IMG/VR virus record: IMGVR_UViG_3300036835_000149
Location: 1-49,209 of that record
Direction: 5' to 3' (one strand)
DNA: 49,209 bases
Origin: a virus
The position numbers were made by a program, and so were the translations under genes. The notes beneath the pieces are model-generated. The model did no database searches. It saw only the letters and a list, made by a program, of their open reading frames with translations, and had not been told where the DNA came from. How positions within the stretch are numbered: the stretch's first letter is position 1; every line of letters starts with the position of its first letter. This document shows, piece by piece, positions 40,469 to 47,221 of the stretch.

Positions 40469-41005
40469 CTACTGCCCGTCCTGGACACAGACCATCACCA
40501 GGAGATTCCGATCGGTGGGCTCACGCTGATGCAGCGAGACCACATCGGAGTGGAAGCCATTCGGACACACGGGACCTGGCGGTCCCACCGGACCGATGGG
40601 ACCGACATGGCCACGATGGCCGTGCTTCCCTCTCTTCCCCCGCTTCCCCTTGGGGCCCTTCGGGCCCTGGGGTCCTCGTGGTCCGACGGAGCCGGTGGCT
40701 CCTCGAGCTCCGGTAGCTCCGACAGCTCCAGTGAGACCTGTCGCGCCAGCTGGACCAGCCACACCATCAGCTCCATCAGCACCCGCTGGACCGGCTGGGC
40801 CCTCAGGCCCAGCGGGTCCTATCGGTCCCGGTGGTCCGGTCACGGTCACCGTCACCGTCGGCTCGGGGGTCTTCGTCGGCTTCGCCTGCGTTCCAGTGGT
40901 GGTCACTGCCGAGTCGAAGGTGGTGGTGTATGGAGCCACGGTGGCGAACGCCACCACCGTCAGCACCAGTGACGATGCGTATCCAGCTGCCGCTCTAGGG
41001 CTCAT
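40469..41005 (-). CDS. membrane-anchored or secreted collagen-like protein
   Basis: A 178-aa protein. ATG 41005; residues 8-26 (YASSLVLTVVAFATVAP) are hydrophobic and could be a signal anchor. A Thr/Pro linker (TKTPEPTVTVTVTG) leads into about 29 Gly-X-Y triplets (GPIGPAGPEGPAGPAGADG, turning to GPKGPKGKRGKRGKHG near the end). A 32-residue cap with two cysteines (VCPNGFHSD, VMVCVQDG) may form a disulfide. The layout suggests display outside the host membrane rather than a tail fibre. It overlaps the two-TM gene by 11 nt. Confidence 0.75.
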   Translation of the reverse strand: MSPRAAAGYASSLVLTVVAFATVAPYTTTFDSAVTTTGTQAKPTKTPEPTVTVTVTGPPGPIGPAGPEGPAGPAGADGADGVAGPAGATGLTGAVGATGARGATGSVGPRGPQGPKGPKGKRGKRGKHGHRGHVGPIGPVGPPGPVCPNGFHSDVVSLHQREPTDRNLLVMVCVQDGQ

Positions 41006-41267
41006 CAACCGGCCCCTTCTTGGCCTGGTCCTGGATCTCCTTCTTGGTGAGCACATCGGTACGACCGGCCAGGTAGCCGGCGAGGAGACCGATCAGGGTG
41101 TTGATGATGTCGGCGATGTTCCGAGCGGCCTCAGTCAGATCTCGGTCGGTGAAGAAGGCCAGTGCCAGGATGATGATTCCCTGGAGGACCACGTAGCCAC
41201 AGACGGTGACCCCGACCAGGATGATGAGGATCTCCCCGGTTGGCCTGTCGAAGAGCTTCTTCCACAT
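40995..41267 (-). CDS. two-TM membrane protein
   Basis: A 90-aa protein with two hydrophobic segments: 12-36 (EILIILVGVTVCGYVVLQGIII...) and 51-68 (IADIINTLIGLLAGYLAG), and a Lys-rich end. ATG 41267 has AAGGGGG six bases upstream. It heads a short leftward unit with the collagen-like gene. It could be a second holin, an antiholin or a membrane partner of that protein. Confidence 0.68.
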   Translation of the reverse strand: MWKKLFDRPTGEILIILVGVTVCGYVVLQGIIILALAFFTDRDLTEAARNIADIINTLIGLLAGYLAGRTDVLTKKEIQDQAKKGPVDEP

Positions 41268-41281
41268 GACGACCCCCTTCA

Positions 41282-41319
41282 CCTCACGGTAGTGACGAGC
41301 GCCCGTCGATACCGTGAGG
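41282..41319. promoter_or_regulatory. 10-bp inverted repeat in the divergent gap, enclosing a ribosome binding site
   Basis: CCTCACGGTA (41282-41291) and TACCGTGAGG (41310-41319) are perfect complements 18 bases apart. They lie between the divergent genes at 41267 and 41322. The right arm contains the GAGG next to ATG 41322, so a transcript starting upstream would hide that site in a hairpin. As DNA it could instead be a divergent operator. Confidence 0.55.
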
Positions 41320-41321
41320 AC

Positions 41322-41690
41322 ATGGTCCAGATCAACCTGGCTCCTGCTGTGGTGGACGTAGCTGGCATCAGGGCTGGAGACCGCAACCTGTTCCAGGTCA
41401 CCGTCAGATCGGGTGGCTCTGCACTGAATCTGACCGGCTACACCATCACCGCTCAGGCTCGGGATACCGCAGCCGACGAGGCCAACATCCTCGATGCAGT
41501 GTGCACCGTCACCGATGCGACCACTGGGAAGATCGATGTCCGCTGGCCCGGAGATGATGTCCGGACCTGGCTGGGCAGTAGCTCCACCCTCAAAGGGGTC
41601 TGGGACATGCAGCTGGACGACGGCACCAACGACCCCTGGACCGTGATCGCCGGTAGCTTCTCCGCCGAGTTGGATGTGACCCGTGTCTGA
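41322..41690 (+). CDS. small beta-sandwich protein heading the rightward adhesin cassette
   Basis: A 122-aa protein: RAGDRNLFQVTVRSGGSALNLTGYTITAQARD, TGKIDVRWPGDDVRTW, KGVWDMQLDDGTNDPWTVIAGSF. This is the BppU-N-terminal-like pattern (D....V..GD.......V...G...DLTG......R) found ahead of phage fibre genes, and its layout parallels the leftward 26433-26819 product. It is probably an attachment or assembly module for the next gene. Confidence 0.66.
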   Translation: MVQINLAPAVVDVAGIRAGDRNLFQVTVRSGGSALNLTGYTITAQARDTAADEANILDAVCTVTDATTGKIDVRWPGDDVRTWLGSSSTLKGVWDMQLDDGTNDPWTVIAGSFSAELDVTRV

Positions 41691-42438
41691 GTACATCCAG
41701 CTGGTCCTGGACCTGGACGTGGCTCCTCCCATCCAGGTCTCCGGTCCCGGCTCCGATGTCACCGTCACCGTCGGAGCACCCAGCGTGGTGATCGACGCAC
41801 CCATGCCCAGCCTCACCGTCGGCGTACCCGGTACTGCCGGTCTGATGGGACCGGCAGGTCCACCAGGAGCCGATGGCGCTGCAGGAGCAGACGGTGCCGA
41901 TGGAGCTCCTGGCCCCGCTGGGGCCGACGGCGCAGACGGAGCCGATGGGCTCCCAGGTGCTGCTGGTCCTCCGGGCGCAGCCGGCGCTGCCGGTACACCT
42001 GGAGCTCCCGGCTACTCGAGCTCGGCGTTCCTCTACACCTGGAGCACCACTACGTTCCCGCCACCGCCAGCGCAGAGCGCGCTGACCAACCAGACCATCC
42101 TGAACTTCGATTCGGTGCTCTGGGTGACCAAGGCCGATGCCGCCGGCGTGGACCAGTCGCTCTACCTGAAGTCCCTGGTGTTCGGCTCGCTGGTCTTCGT
42201 CTCCGCCACCGCCAGCCCAGGTGCCTACCTCAAGGGCACGGTGGTAGGCACTCCGGCAGACAACACCACCTTCATCACCATCCCGCTGCAGTGGACAGAG
42301 AAGGGCTCTGCCATCAGCAACGGAGCTCAGGTGGTGGTCAGCTACAACCTGGTCGGTCCGGGCGTGCTGCTCATCAATGCTGGTGCGACACCACCGTCTG
42401 GCACTCCGGTGGGCACCCTGATCTACGAGAAGGCCTGA
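41683..42438 (+). CDS. collagen-like tail fibre
   Basis: A 251-aa protein from GTG 41683 (8-nt overlap). Residues 1-50 are a beta module (QLVLDLDVAPPIQVSGPGSDVTVTV). Residues 50-110 are Gly-X-Y triplets (GPAGPPGADGAAGADGADG). Residues 115-251 form a globular beta head (YTWSTTTFPPPPAQSALTN, GPGVLLINAGATPPSGTP). It is predicted to trimerise through the collagen stalk and to display the head for receptor binding. Confidence 0.78.
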   Translation: MSEYIQLVLDLDVAPPIQVSGPGSDVTVTVGAPSVVIDAPMPSLTVGVPGTAGLMGPAGPPGADGAAGADGADGAPGPAGADGADGADGLPGAAGPPGAAGAAGTPGAPGYSSSAFLYTWSTTTFPPPPAQSALTNQTILNFDSVLWVTKADAAGVDQSLYLKSLVFGSLVFVSATASPGAYLKGTVVGTPADNTTFITIPLQWTEKGSAISNGAQVVVSYNLVGPGVLLINAGATPPSGTPVGTLIYEKA

Positions 42439-42439
42439 G

Positions 42440-43501
42440 ATGACCCTGATCTTCTTCGATGGTCTCCAGGACGCGACCACCACGCCCAAGCCCGAATGGG
42501 ACACCATCGTCGGCACGTGGAACGGTGTTGCGGCCGGTCGAGATGGCTCCACCAACGGCTGTGCTCGGCTCAGCGGAGCCGCCGGCTCCGGCTTCGCGGC
42601 CCGCAAGCTCAACCTGCCTTCGTCGGCTACTACCTGCATCGTCGGATTCGCCTTCCAGGTCAATGGTGCTCACGGCGTCTCCGCCAACGAGCACATCATC
42701 GGATTCCAGCGCGGTGCCACCTTCGAGGCCTTCCTCACCTGCAACGCCACGACCAACCTCTGGGAGCTCCGGATCGGAGCCAACTCGGCTGTCGCGGTCA
42801 CCGCTACCGGAACCGCCGCGCTGCCCTTCAACGAGTGGCACTACATCCAGGTCAAGATCACCCTCTCCTCCACTGCTGGGTCGTGCATCGTCCGACAGGA
42901 CGGAGTCGAGATCCTAAACTTCTCTGGTGTCACCTCCACCGTCACCGGTGCGGTGACGGCCATCCAGATGTCCCGCGACTCGAACAACGACACCTACTAC
43001 GACGACCTGTGGGTCTGCGACGGTGTGGACGCCACCTCCACCCAGGGTCGAACCAACAACGACTTCCTCGGGGATCTGAAGGTGGCCACGCTGTTGCCCA
43101 GCGCCACCGTGAATGGTTCCTCCACCCAGTGGACGAAGTCCACCGGCACTATCGCCGGCGCGCTGGTGGACGAGGTGCCGCCGAACACCACCGACTACAT
43201 CTTCAGCTCCACCTCCGGACAACGAGAGCTGATGCCGATCGCTGACCTGGCGGCTACCGCATCGGCCGTGTACGGGCTCAGGATCGGTGTCTACGCGCTC
43301 ACCAGTGACGCCGGAGCCCAGTCGATTAAGACGGTAGTCAAGGAGAGCGGTGGGACCATCACCGCGCAGGCTGCCAAGGCGCTCTCAGCCACCGCAGCGC
43401 CCTACTACGGGGCCTACCTGTTCACCAAGCCCTCGGCACCCACCACGCCCTGGACGGTGGCCGATGTCAACGGCATCGAGGCCGGGGTTGACCTGGTATG
43501 A
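42440..43501 (+). CDS. lectin-like (LamG/concanavalin-type) minor tail protein
   Basis: A 353-aa protein. Residues 1-195 follow the LamG-like jelly roll of phage structural proteins: FFDGLQDATTTPKPEW, CIVGFAFQVNGA, LPFNEWHYIQVKITLSSTAGSC..R.DG..ILNFSG, and YYDDLWVCDG. The second half is a beta domain (DFLGDLKVATLLPSATVNGSSTQW). It probably binds surface glycans. ATG 42440 starts one base after the preceding stop. Confidence 0.77.
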   Translation: MTLIFFDGLQDATTTPKPEWDTIVGTWNGVAAGRDGSTNGCARLSGAAGSGFAARKLNLPSSATTCIVGFAFQVNGAHGVSANEHIIGFQRGATFEAFLTCNATTNLWELRIGANSAVAVTATGTAALPFNEWHYIQVKITLSSTAGSCIVRQDGVEILNFSGVTSTVTGAVTAIQMSRDSNNDTYYDDLWVCDGVDATSTQGRTNNDFLGDLKVATLLPSATVNGSSTQWTKSTGTIAGALVDEVPPNTTDYIFSSTSGQRELMPIADLAATASAVYGLRIGVYALTSDAGAQSIKTVVKESGGTITAQAAKALSATAAPYYGAYLFTKPSAPTTPWTVADVNGIEAGVDLV

Positions 43502-43770
43502 CCGACGCCAGAGTCTCCCGTGAGCAGGTCGAGGTCCTGGAGGCCCTTACCGTCGACGCCCGGGTCTCCCGTGAGCAGGTGGAGGTACTGGAGCGGCTCA
43601 CCGTGGATGCGCGGGTGTCCCGGGAGCAGATCGAGGTGTTGTGGAGCACTGTGCCGGCTCCGATCGGCTACTGGTGGGACGGCAGCACCAAACAGATCGC
43701 CAGGCTGAAGGGCTGGTGGGACGGCTCCCAGATCCAGCCGGTGAAGCCGCCCTATCCCTACGCGGGCTGA
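43498..43770 (+). CDS. short protein with three tandem ARVSREQVEVL repeats
   Basis: A 90-aa protein coupled to the lectin-like gene (ATGA overlap at 43498). Residues 3-53 are three tandem copies of DARVSREQVEVLEALTV (the third ending differently), then a Trp-rich tail (YWWDGSTKQIARLKGWWDGSQIQPV). ARVSQ.VVEVL-type repeats are known as short linkers in actinophage virion proteins. It may be a spacer or trimerising rod. Confidence 0.7.
   Translation: MTDARVSREQVEVLEALTVDARVSREQVEVLERLTVDARVSREQIEVLWSTVPAPIGYWWDGSTKQIARLKGWWDGSQIQPVKPPYPYAG
43504..43656 (+). repeat. three tandem 51-bp coding repeats
   Basis: Units at 43504-43554, 43555-43605 and 43606-43656 encode the 17-residue repeat. The first two differ mostly at synonymous positions; the third diverges after the first 36 bp. 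Copy number could change by slippage or recombination. Confidence 0.8.
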
Positions 43771-43787
43771 CACGCGCAAGTGGTCTA

Positions 43788-43822
43788 TGGACTAGTGTCC
43801 AGGAATACCTAATCTTAGGTAT
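43788..43822 (+). promoter_or_regulatory. promoter with overlapping inverted repeat upstream of glycosidase-like gene
   Basis: TGGACT (43788-43793), 16 bases, then TAATCT (43810-43815) form a plausible sigma70-like promoter. ATACCTAA (43805-43812) is repeated inverted as TTAGGTAT (43815-43822) over the -10 element and start point, a classic operator position. An ATG at 43821 sits at the predicted start point. Confidence 0.5.
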
Positions 43823-43904
43823 GCGCCGTCGGAGTGTCCTTGCTATGAGTCTGGCGGCTCTCGGGCATCCTCTGCTCATCCGTATCGAGACAGGACCCGC
43901 ATCC

Positions 43905-44993
43905 ATGACGCACTACGACGACATCCGCACCGCCAACGATGCCGCTGACGCCGAGCACAAGCAGGCACTCGAGGACCTGGCCACCTCCCAGGCGGAGTAC
44001 GACCAGCTGCAGGCCGAGTACGAGGCCTACAAGACCAGCCACCCGGACGCTCCACCGACCCCGGACCCAATCCCGGACCCGAAGCCACCGGAGCCGGTTC
44101 CGACCCAGGTGCTGCTGGGCTGCTCGGTGCACTCCGGTGAGAAGCCGCCAGCGGTGGTCACCAAGTTCGACTTCTATCGGCACTTCTTCCAGCCCGGTGA
44201 GATGAAGACGGCGCAGAGCTGGACCGGCGAGAAGCAGCTCGTGCAGGCTCACGACACCTATGGCTGCCGGTCCTATTCGATCTCCTTCAAGCCGGACGGT
44301 GGTGGCACCAGCGCCACCGCGTTCGGGGCCGCCTCGATCACGAACATGAACAGGTTCCTGGACTCCATCCCCAAGGACGTGAAGCCCGCGGACGTGTACC
44401 TGACCTACTACCACGAGCACGACGGCAACCTGAAGGACGGGTCGCTGACCCTGGCCAACTACAAGGCCGGCTCGAAGCAGGTCGCGGATGTGGCCAAGGC
44501 CCACGGGATGCAGTTCGGCCCGATCCACAACGGGATGGTCTACAACGGCAAGTGGGGGCTGTGGCCCGAGATCTGGGCCCAGAACGAGGCCGATGTCAGC
44601 CTCTACACCTTCTGGGGCGTGGACTGCTACAGCGACAAGTACGAGGCATGCTCGCCCCGGATGGACCCGATCCCGACCTACGCCAAGTCCCTGGGCCTGC
44701 CGGTGCTGATCGGGGAGATGGCGTCTCCCATCAACGATGCGGCCAAGCAGACTGCCTGGGCCACGCAGGCCCGTGCCTGGGCGCTGAAGAACACCCAGCG
44801 GGCGTCCTGGTGGTCCTCCCAGGTCTCGGCCACCACGAACAACTACCGGCTCACCGATGGTGCGGCCAAGGCCTGGTTCGGGATCGGTGCGACCACCGCG
44901 GCCACCAAGGCTGCGCCCTTCGACCAGCAGTGGGAGCCCGGCCCTGGCACCAGCGCGGGCCGGCACTGGGAGGCCGGTCCCGGCTCGTCCTGA
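43905..44993 (+). CDS. glycoside hydrolase-like virion protein
   Basis: A 362-aa protein. After a helical base (MTHYDDIRTANDAADAEHKQALEDL, coiled coil to about residue 45) and a Pro-rich linker comes a barrel-like domain: FDFYRHFF, LTYYHEHDG near 165, YTFWGVDCYSD near 245 and LPVLIGEMASP near 270. Glu in YHEHDG and Glu in IGEMA are candidate acid/base and nucleophile, as in GH26-like enzymes. It probably cuts capsule or wall glycan during adsorption. AGGA nine bases before ATG 43905 is used; ATG 43821 would add 28 residues. Confidence 0.72.
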   Translation: MTHYDDIRTANDAADAEHKQALEDLATSQAEYDQLQAEYEAYKTSHPDAPPTPDPIPDPKPPEPVPTQVLLGCSVHSGEKPPAVVTKFDFYRHFFQPGEMKTAQSWTGEKQLVQAHDTYGCRSYSISFKPDGGGTSATAFGAASITNMNRFLDSIPKDVKPADVYLTYYHEHDGNLKDGSLTLANYKAGSKQVADVAKAHGMQFGPIHNGMVYNGKWGLWPEIWAQNEADVSLYTFWGVDCYSDKYEACSPRMDPIPTYAKSLGLPVLIGEMASPINDAAKQTAWATQARAWALKNTQRASWWSSQVSATTNNYRLTDGAAKAWFGIGATTAATKAAPFDQQWEPGPGTSAGRHWEAGPGSS

Positions 44994-44997
44994 TCCC

Positions 44998-45026
44998 TTG
45001 ACATGTAGTGTCGTGTATGGGATACT
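44998..45026 (+). promoter_or_regulatory. strong promoter P1
   Basis: A perfect -35 TTGACA (44998-45003), a 17-base spacer and -10 GATACT (45021-45026). This is the best consensus promoter in the window. The predicted start is near 45033, exactly at an ATG that opens a 23-codon frame. Transcription would end at the terminator at 45192 unless read through. Confidence 0.8.
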
Positions 45027-45032
45027 TATGTC

Positions 45033-45222
45033 ATGAGATCGAAGGCCACCTCAGAGTGGCTGCCCTCCCGGGCTCTAGGTAGTGACCGAAGCGGCCCGGG
45101 GTGAAGGTTCACCGGTCTCATGAGGTCATCACAGATCTCTCGTAGTCACTGGGATAAGTCCTCTTCTGAGAGGCACCTAACCTACCGAACAGGCCGGCCC
45201 CATCGGGGTTCGGCCCTTGTGC
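45033..45222 (+). ncRNA. probable small RNA / leader between P1 and its terminator
   Basis: The stretch is bounded by promoter P1 and a GC-rich terminator, giving a transcript of about 190 nt. It holds several hairpins (GCCAC...GTGGC near 45046, GGTGAA-GG-TTCACC near 45100) and a possible leaderless 23-codon frame (45033-45104) of no known family. It could be a regulatory RNA, a leader peptide region, or both. Confidence 0.45.
45192..45222 (+). terminator. terminator of the P1 transcript
   Basis: GGCCG-G-CCCC, loop ATC, GGGG-TT-CGGCC form a strong stem (45192-45215), followed by CTTGTGCTTGTTG, modestly U-rich in the rightward RNA. It lies between P1 and P2. Confidence 0.55.
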
Positions 45223-45246
45223 TTGTTGTAGTGTTTTTGCTATAAT
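45217..45246 (+). promoter_or_regulatory. promoter P2 with extended -10
   Basis: TTGTGC (45217-45222), 18 bases, then TATAAT (45241-45246) preceded by TGC (extended -10). The start would be near 45253, followed by a leader with two hairpins and the 59-aa gene. The -10 region (TTTTTGCTATAATAGATG) resembles that of P3 (TTTTGTGCTAATATAGAGG). Confidence 0.75.
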
Positions 45247-45280
45247 AGATGCGTGTGCAGTACTCGCATGCCTGCACGCT

Positions 45281-45324
45281 GACCCCAGTGTCGGGGAGGA
45301 TCCAACCCTCCTGACACTGGGGTC
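45281..45324 (+). terminator. leader hairpin upstream of the 59-aa gene
   Basis: GACCCCAGTGTC is perfectly inverted as GACACTGGGGTC, with GGAGG/CCTCC pairing inside, giving a stem of 17 or more pairs. It is followed by TTTGC. A smaller hairpin (GTGCAG/CTGCAC, 45255-45276) precedes it. The layout suggests an attenuator or RNA stabiliser 33 nt before the start codon. Confidence 0.6.
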
Positions 45325-45339
45325 TTTGCATGTCCAGAT

Positions 45340-45359
45340 CATGAAAGGAGATACATATG
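45340..45359 (+). promoter_or_regulatory. start-associated sequence, copy 1
   Basis: CATGAAAGGAG-ATACAT leads into ATG 45357. AAAGGAG is the ribosome binding site; the preceding GCATGTCCAGAT resembles copy 2. Confidence 0.6.
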
Positions 45360-45536
45360 ATGGATCTCGGCACCTGTGAGCTCTGTGAGGAGCCAGCAGT
45401 GGTCTCGGTGAACGGCGAGAAGGCCTGCGTCGAGCACATCGACCAGGTGATGAGCCGGGTGCTCCAGGCAATCCGTCGGGTACTCAATGACCCGCATCTG
45501 GTGCTGGCTGTCGACGAGCCGGTGCGTGAATCATGA
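45357..45536 (+). CDS. 59-aa zinc-ribbon protein
   Basis: Starts at ATG 45357 (a second ATG follows) with AAAGGAG upstream, and ends ATGA-coupled to the next gene. The N-terminus is GTCELCEEPAVVSVNGEKACVEHI: Cys-x2-Cys, then Cys and His, a treble-clef-like zinc site. The rest is one helix (IDQVMSRVLQAIRRVLND). First gene after promoter P2 and its leader hairpin; a likely early regulator. Confidence 0.7.
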   Translation: MMDLGTCELCEEPAVVSVNGEKACVEHIDQVMSRVLQAIRRVLNDPHLVLAVDEPVRES

Positions 45537-45802
45537 GATTCCGGAAGCGCGAGAAGGTGACCGTCATCCCGATCGAGCCACCTCAGCCGTGGATGGACAA
45601 GCAGTTCATCGTCAATGACAAGCCCACCAACCTGCGCACCATCCGCGGGTTCGCGGTGGACATCGCGGAGGAGGACTACATGACCTCCACCGAGCGAGGA
45701 CTGGCGCTGACCATCGTCGCGCTGGTCGATGAGATCTGCTGGCTGCACGCGCAGCTGGCCGATGTACAGCTGGAGGTGAACGATGACCGAAGCACCACCT
45801 GA
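45533..45802 (+). CDS. small protein of unknown function
   Basis: An 89-aa protein: a basic start (MRFRKREKVTVIPI), then beta and helical parts (IRGFAVDIAEEDYMTSTERGLALTIVALVDEICWLHAQL). No domain was recognised. It is coupled upstream by ATGA and overlaps the next gene by 20 nt. Confidence 0.62.
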   Translation: MRFRKREKVTVIPIEPPQPWMDKQFIVNDKPTNLRTIRGFAVDIAEEDYMTSTERGLALTIVALVDEICWLHAQLADVQLEVNDDRSTT

Positions 45803-46175
45803 GGGCTGGCAGATGTTCGGCGCTCACGCCGGCGACGATCCGGTGCCGATGCTGCAGTTCAGCGAGGCCACGGACGAGGCCGGCATGCCGTTGTGGGAGA
45901 GGGTGTGCCCACGATGGCCCCACAGGGGCCCAGAGGGCCCGAATGAGGACCTTGCACAGTGTGGCTGGTGCCTGGGTCCAGATCACTCCATGAGGCCCGC
46001 AAACGAGACGTACGGGCTTCACCTGGACGACTGCTCACTGCCCCTGGACCACGAGGGCTCCTGCGTGGGCGGTGGCCAGGGCCATCCACCCGCCGAGGTG
46101 ATCCGTGGCTGGTGGCCGGACATGGAGGCTGAGATTGCCAAGGCGCGACAGAAGTGGGAGGAAGCCAGTGGCTGA
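45783..46175 (+). CDS. Cys/His-rich small phage protein
   Basis: A 130-aa protein. Cys60 and Cys63 (QCGWCLG), then His79, Cys83, His88 and Cys92 (YGLHLDDCSLPLDHEGSC), offer metal ligands in the order seen in small actinophage proteins with H..DC..P.DHEG.C. The surroundings are Pro/Gly/Asp-rich. Its end overlaps the next gene by 8 nt. Function is unknown; possibly zinc-binding. Confidence 0.62.
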   Translation: MTEAPPEGWQMFGAHAGDDPVPMLQFSEATDEAGMPLWERVCPRWPHRGPEGPNEDLAQCGWCLGPDHSMRPANETYGLHLDDCSLPLDHEGSCVGGGQGHPPAEVIRGWWPDMEAEIAKARQKWEEASG

Positions 46176-46644
46176 CCCACCTGATCCGAGGATCTTCGAG
46201 GTCAACAACCCCGAGGAGTTCTTCCAGTTCATGGCCCAGCAGGAGGCCGAGGCGATTGCGCACACCCTGGACGAGCAGTGGGCGATCGGCTGGGGCACCT
46301 ACGTGCTCCGAGTGGTCGACGGGCTGTGGATCTTCGGGAAGATCTTCACCGAGGCTCAGTTCCTGGAGGTCGAGCAGTTCGACGAGGCTGAGCTCGACGA
46401 GGAAGGCCAGTACGAGCTGCAGCACCTGCGCGACATGCACGAGCGTGGCTACCGCTACGGGCAGTGGTTCTCCGAGGTGGTCCCGAACGGGGAGTACGGC
46501 TCCTCGCATGTGGTCAACCTCTGGGAGATCAGCTACCCGGACTTCCGAGAAGCCCAGGCGAGGGGCTGGGAGGTCCCGCCGGAGCTGGCGTTCAAGGTCG
46601 GGAGTGAGGTCGGAGATGCCCTACAGCGAAGGGAGAAGGGGTGA
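46168..46644 (+). CDS. acidic protein of unknown function
   Basis: A 158-aa protein from GTG 46168, with GGAGG six bases upstream. It is rich in Glu, Phe and Trp (FQFMAQQEAEAIAHTLDEQWAIGWGTYVLRVVDGLWIFG), with a second part YRYGQWFSEVVPNGEYGSSHVVNLWEISYPDF. No domain was recognised. Strong acidity and aromatic content could suit a protein-binding inhibitor. Confidence 0.63.
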   Translation: MADPPDPRIFEVNNPEEFFQFMAQQEAEAIAHTLDEQWAIGWGTYVLRVVDGLWIFGKIFTEAQFLEVEQFDEAELDEEGQYELQHLRDMHERGYRYGQWFSEVVPNGEYGSSHVVNLWEISYPDFREAQARGWEVPPELAFKVGSEVGDALQRREKG

Positions 46645-46790
46645 TCTGGATGCACAAGCTGCTCAGGCACCGGCAGAAGTTCACCGACTTCCCGCCGGTG
46701 TTCGTGCATGGTGGCCGGCTACCCAAGCGCACCCTGATCAACTGCTCGTGCGGGAAGTCCTGGGTGCGCCGGGGAAGGGAGCCACGGTGA
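46641..46790 (+). CDS. 49-aa basic microprotein with CSC
   Basis: GTG 46641 and TGA 46788-46790 overlap the neighbouring stop and start (GTGA on both sides). The peptide is basic (MIWMHKLLRHRQKF, then LPKRTLINCSCGKSWVRRGREPR) with one Cys-x-Cys. The CSCG.SW pattern resembles half of a zinc ribbon. Translation is well supported by the double coupling. Confidence 0.6.
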   Translation: MIWMHKLLRHRQKFTDFPPVFVHGGRLPKRTLINCSCGKSWVRRGREPR

Positions 46791-47125
46791 TCCTCGCCAA
46801 GATGCTGTTCGGCCTGGCCGTCCTGCTGTTTCTCGCCTCCTGGCTCCTGCCACGGTTCCTGACGTGGCGGGAACGCCGACGGGAGGCACAAGAGCTCGAG
46901 GACATGCCAGAGCCACCGCAGAACGTCCGGATCAGGTACCCGGACGGCCATGAGGAGCCCGTGGAGCTCCTCTACCAGGGCAGGGACCACCGTGGATTCC
47001 ACGTCTGGGTGGCCACCCCGACGGCTCCCGAGCTGAGCCGGGAGGGGTTCTTCGGTGGCGGCGTCCATGTCCTGTGCGACGTGCTGCCGGCCATGACCTC
47101 GGTGGTGCTGCGCGGGCGCGGATAG
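46787..47125 (+). CDS. single-TM protein with C-terminal beta domain
   Basis: A 112-aa protein. GTG 46787 is coupled to the preceding gene (GTGA). Residues 6-22 (MLFGLAVLLFLASWLLP) are a transmembrane helix, followed by a basic hinge (RFLTWRERRRE) and a cytoplasmic domain (NVRIRYPDGHEEPVELLYQGRDHRGFHVWVA). The last gene of the P2 operon. Confidence 0.66.
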   Translation: MILAKMLFGLAVLLFLASWLLPRFLTWRERRREAQELEDMPEPPQNVRIRYPDGHEEPVELLYQGRDHRGFHVWVATPTAPELSREGFFGGGVHVLCDVLPAMTSVVLRGRG

Positions 47126-47137
47126 TGGTGTTTCTTA

Positions 47138-47167
47138 TTGCATATAGTGGCTGTTTTGTGCTAATAT
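47138..47167 (+). promoter_or_regulatory. promoter P3 with extended -10
   Basis: TTGCAT (47138-47143), 18 bases, then TAATAT (47162-47167) preceded by TGC. Start near 47174. The sequence around and after the -10 (GCTAATATAGAGGTGTTGCAG) resembles P2 (GCTATAATAGATGCGTGTGCAG), suggesting a duplicated control unit. Confidence 0.7.
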
Positions 47168-47198
47168 AGAGGTGTTGCAGCTGCTGCATACCCAAAAC

Positions 47199-47216
47199 CC
47201 GGGGGAGATCCCCCGG
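47199..47216 (+). promoter_or_regulatory. leader hairpin downstream of P3
   Basis: CCGGGGG / CCCCCGG with loop AGAT, in the P3 leader. A smaller TGCAG/CTGCA hairpin (near 47175-47188) precedes it, the same order as in the P2 leader. Confidence 0.55.
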
Positions 47217-47221
47217 TCGGC

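Noticed and set aside
40596-41321. Upstream extension of the rightward beta-sandwich gene
   Set aside because: The longer frame runs antisense through the collagen-like and two-TM genes; its Gly/Pro pattern mirrors the collagen repeats. ATG 41322 gives a natural protein start.
45033-45130. Possible tRNA (GGTTCACC resembles a T-loop, and GAGTGGC a D-loop)
   Set aside because: No 7-bp acceptor stem, anticodon arm or consistent spacing could be built around these pieces.
46154-47125. A 323-codon frame spanning three small rightward genes
   Set aside because: Only its last 112 codons (from GTG 46787) look like a protein. The earlier part is a Ser/Arg-rich shadow of the 158-aa and 49-aa genes, which are linked by GTGA overlaps.
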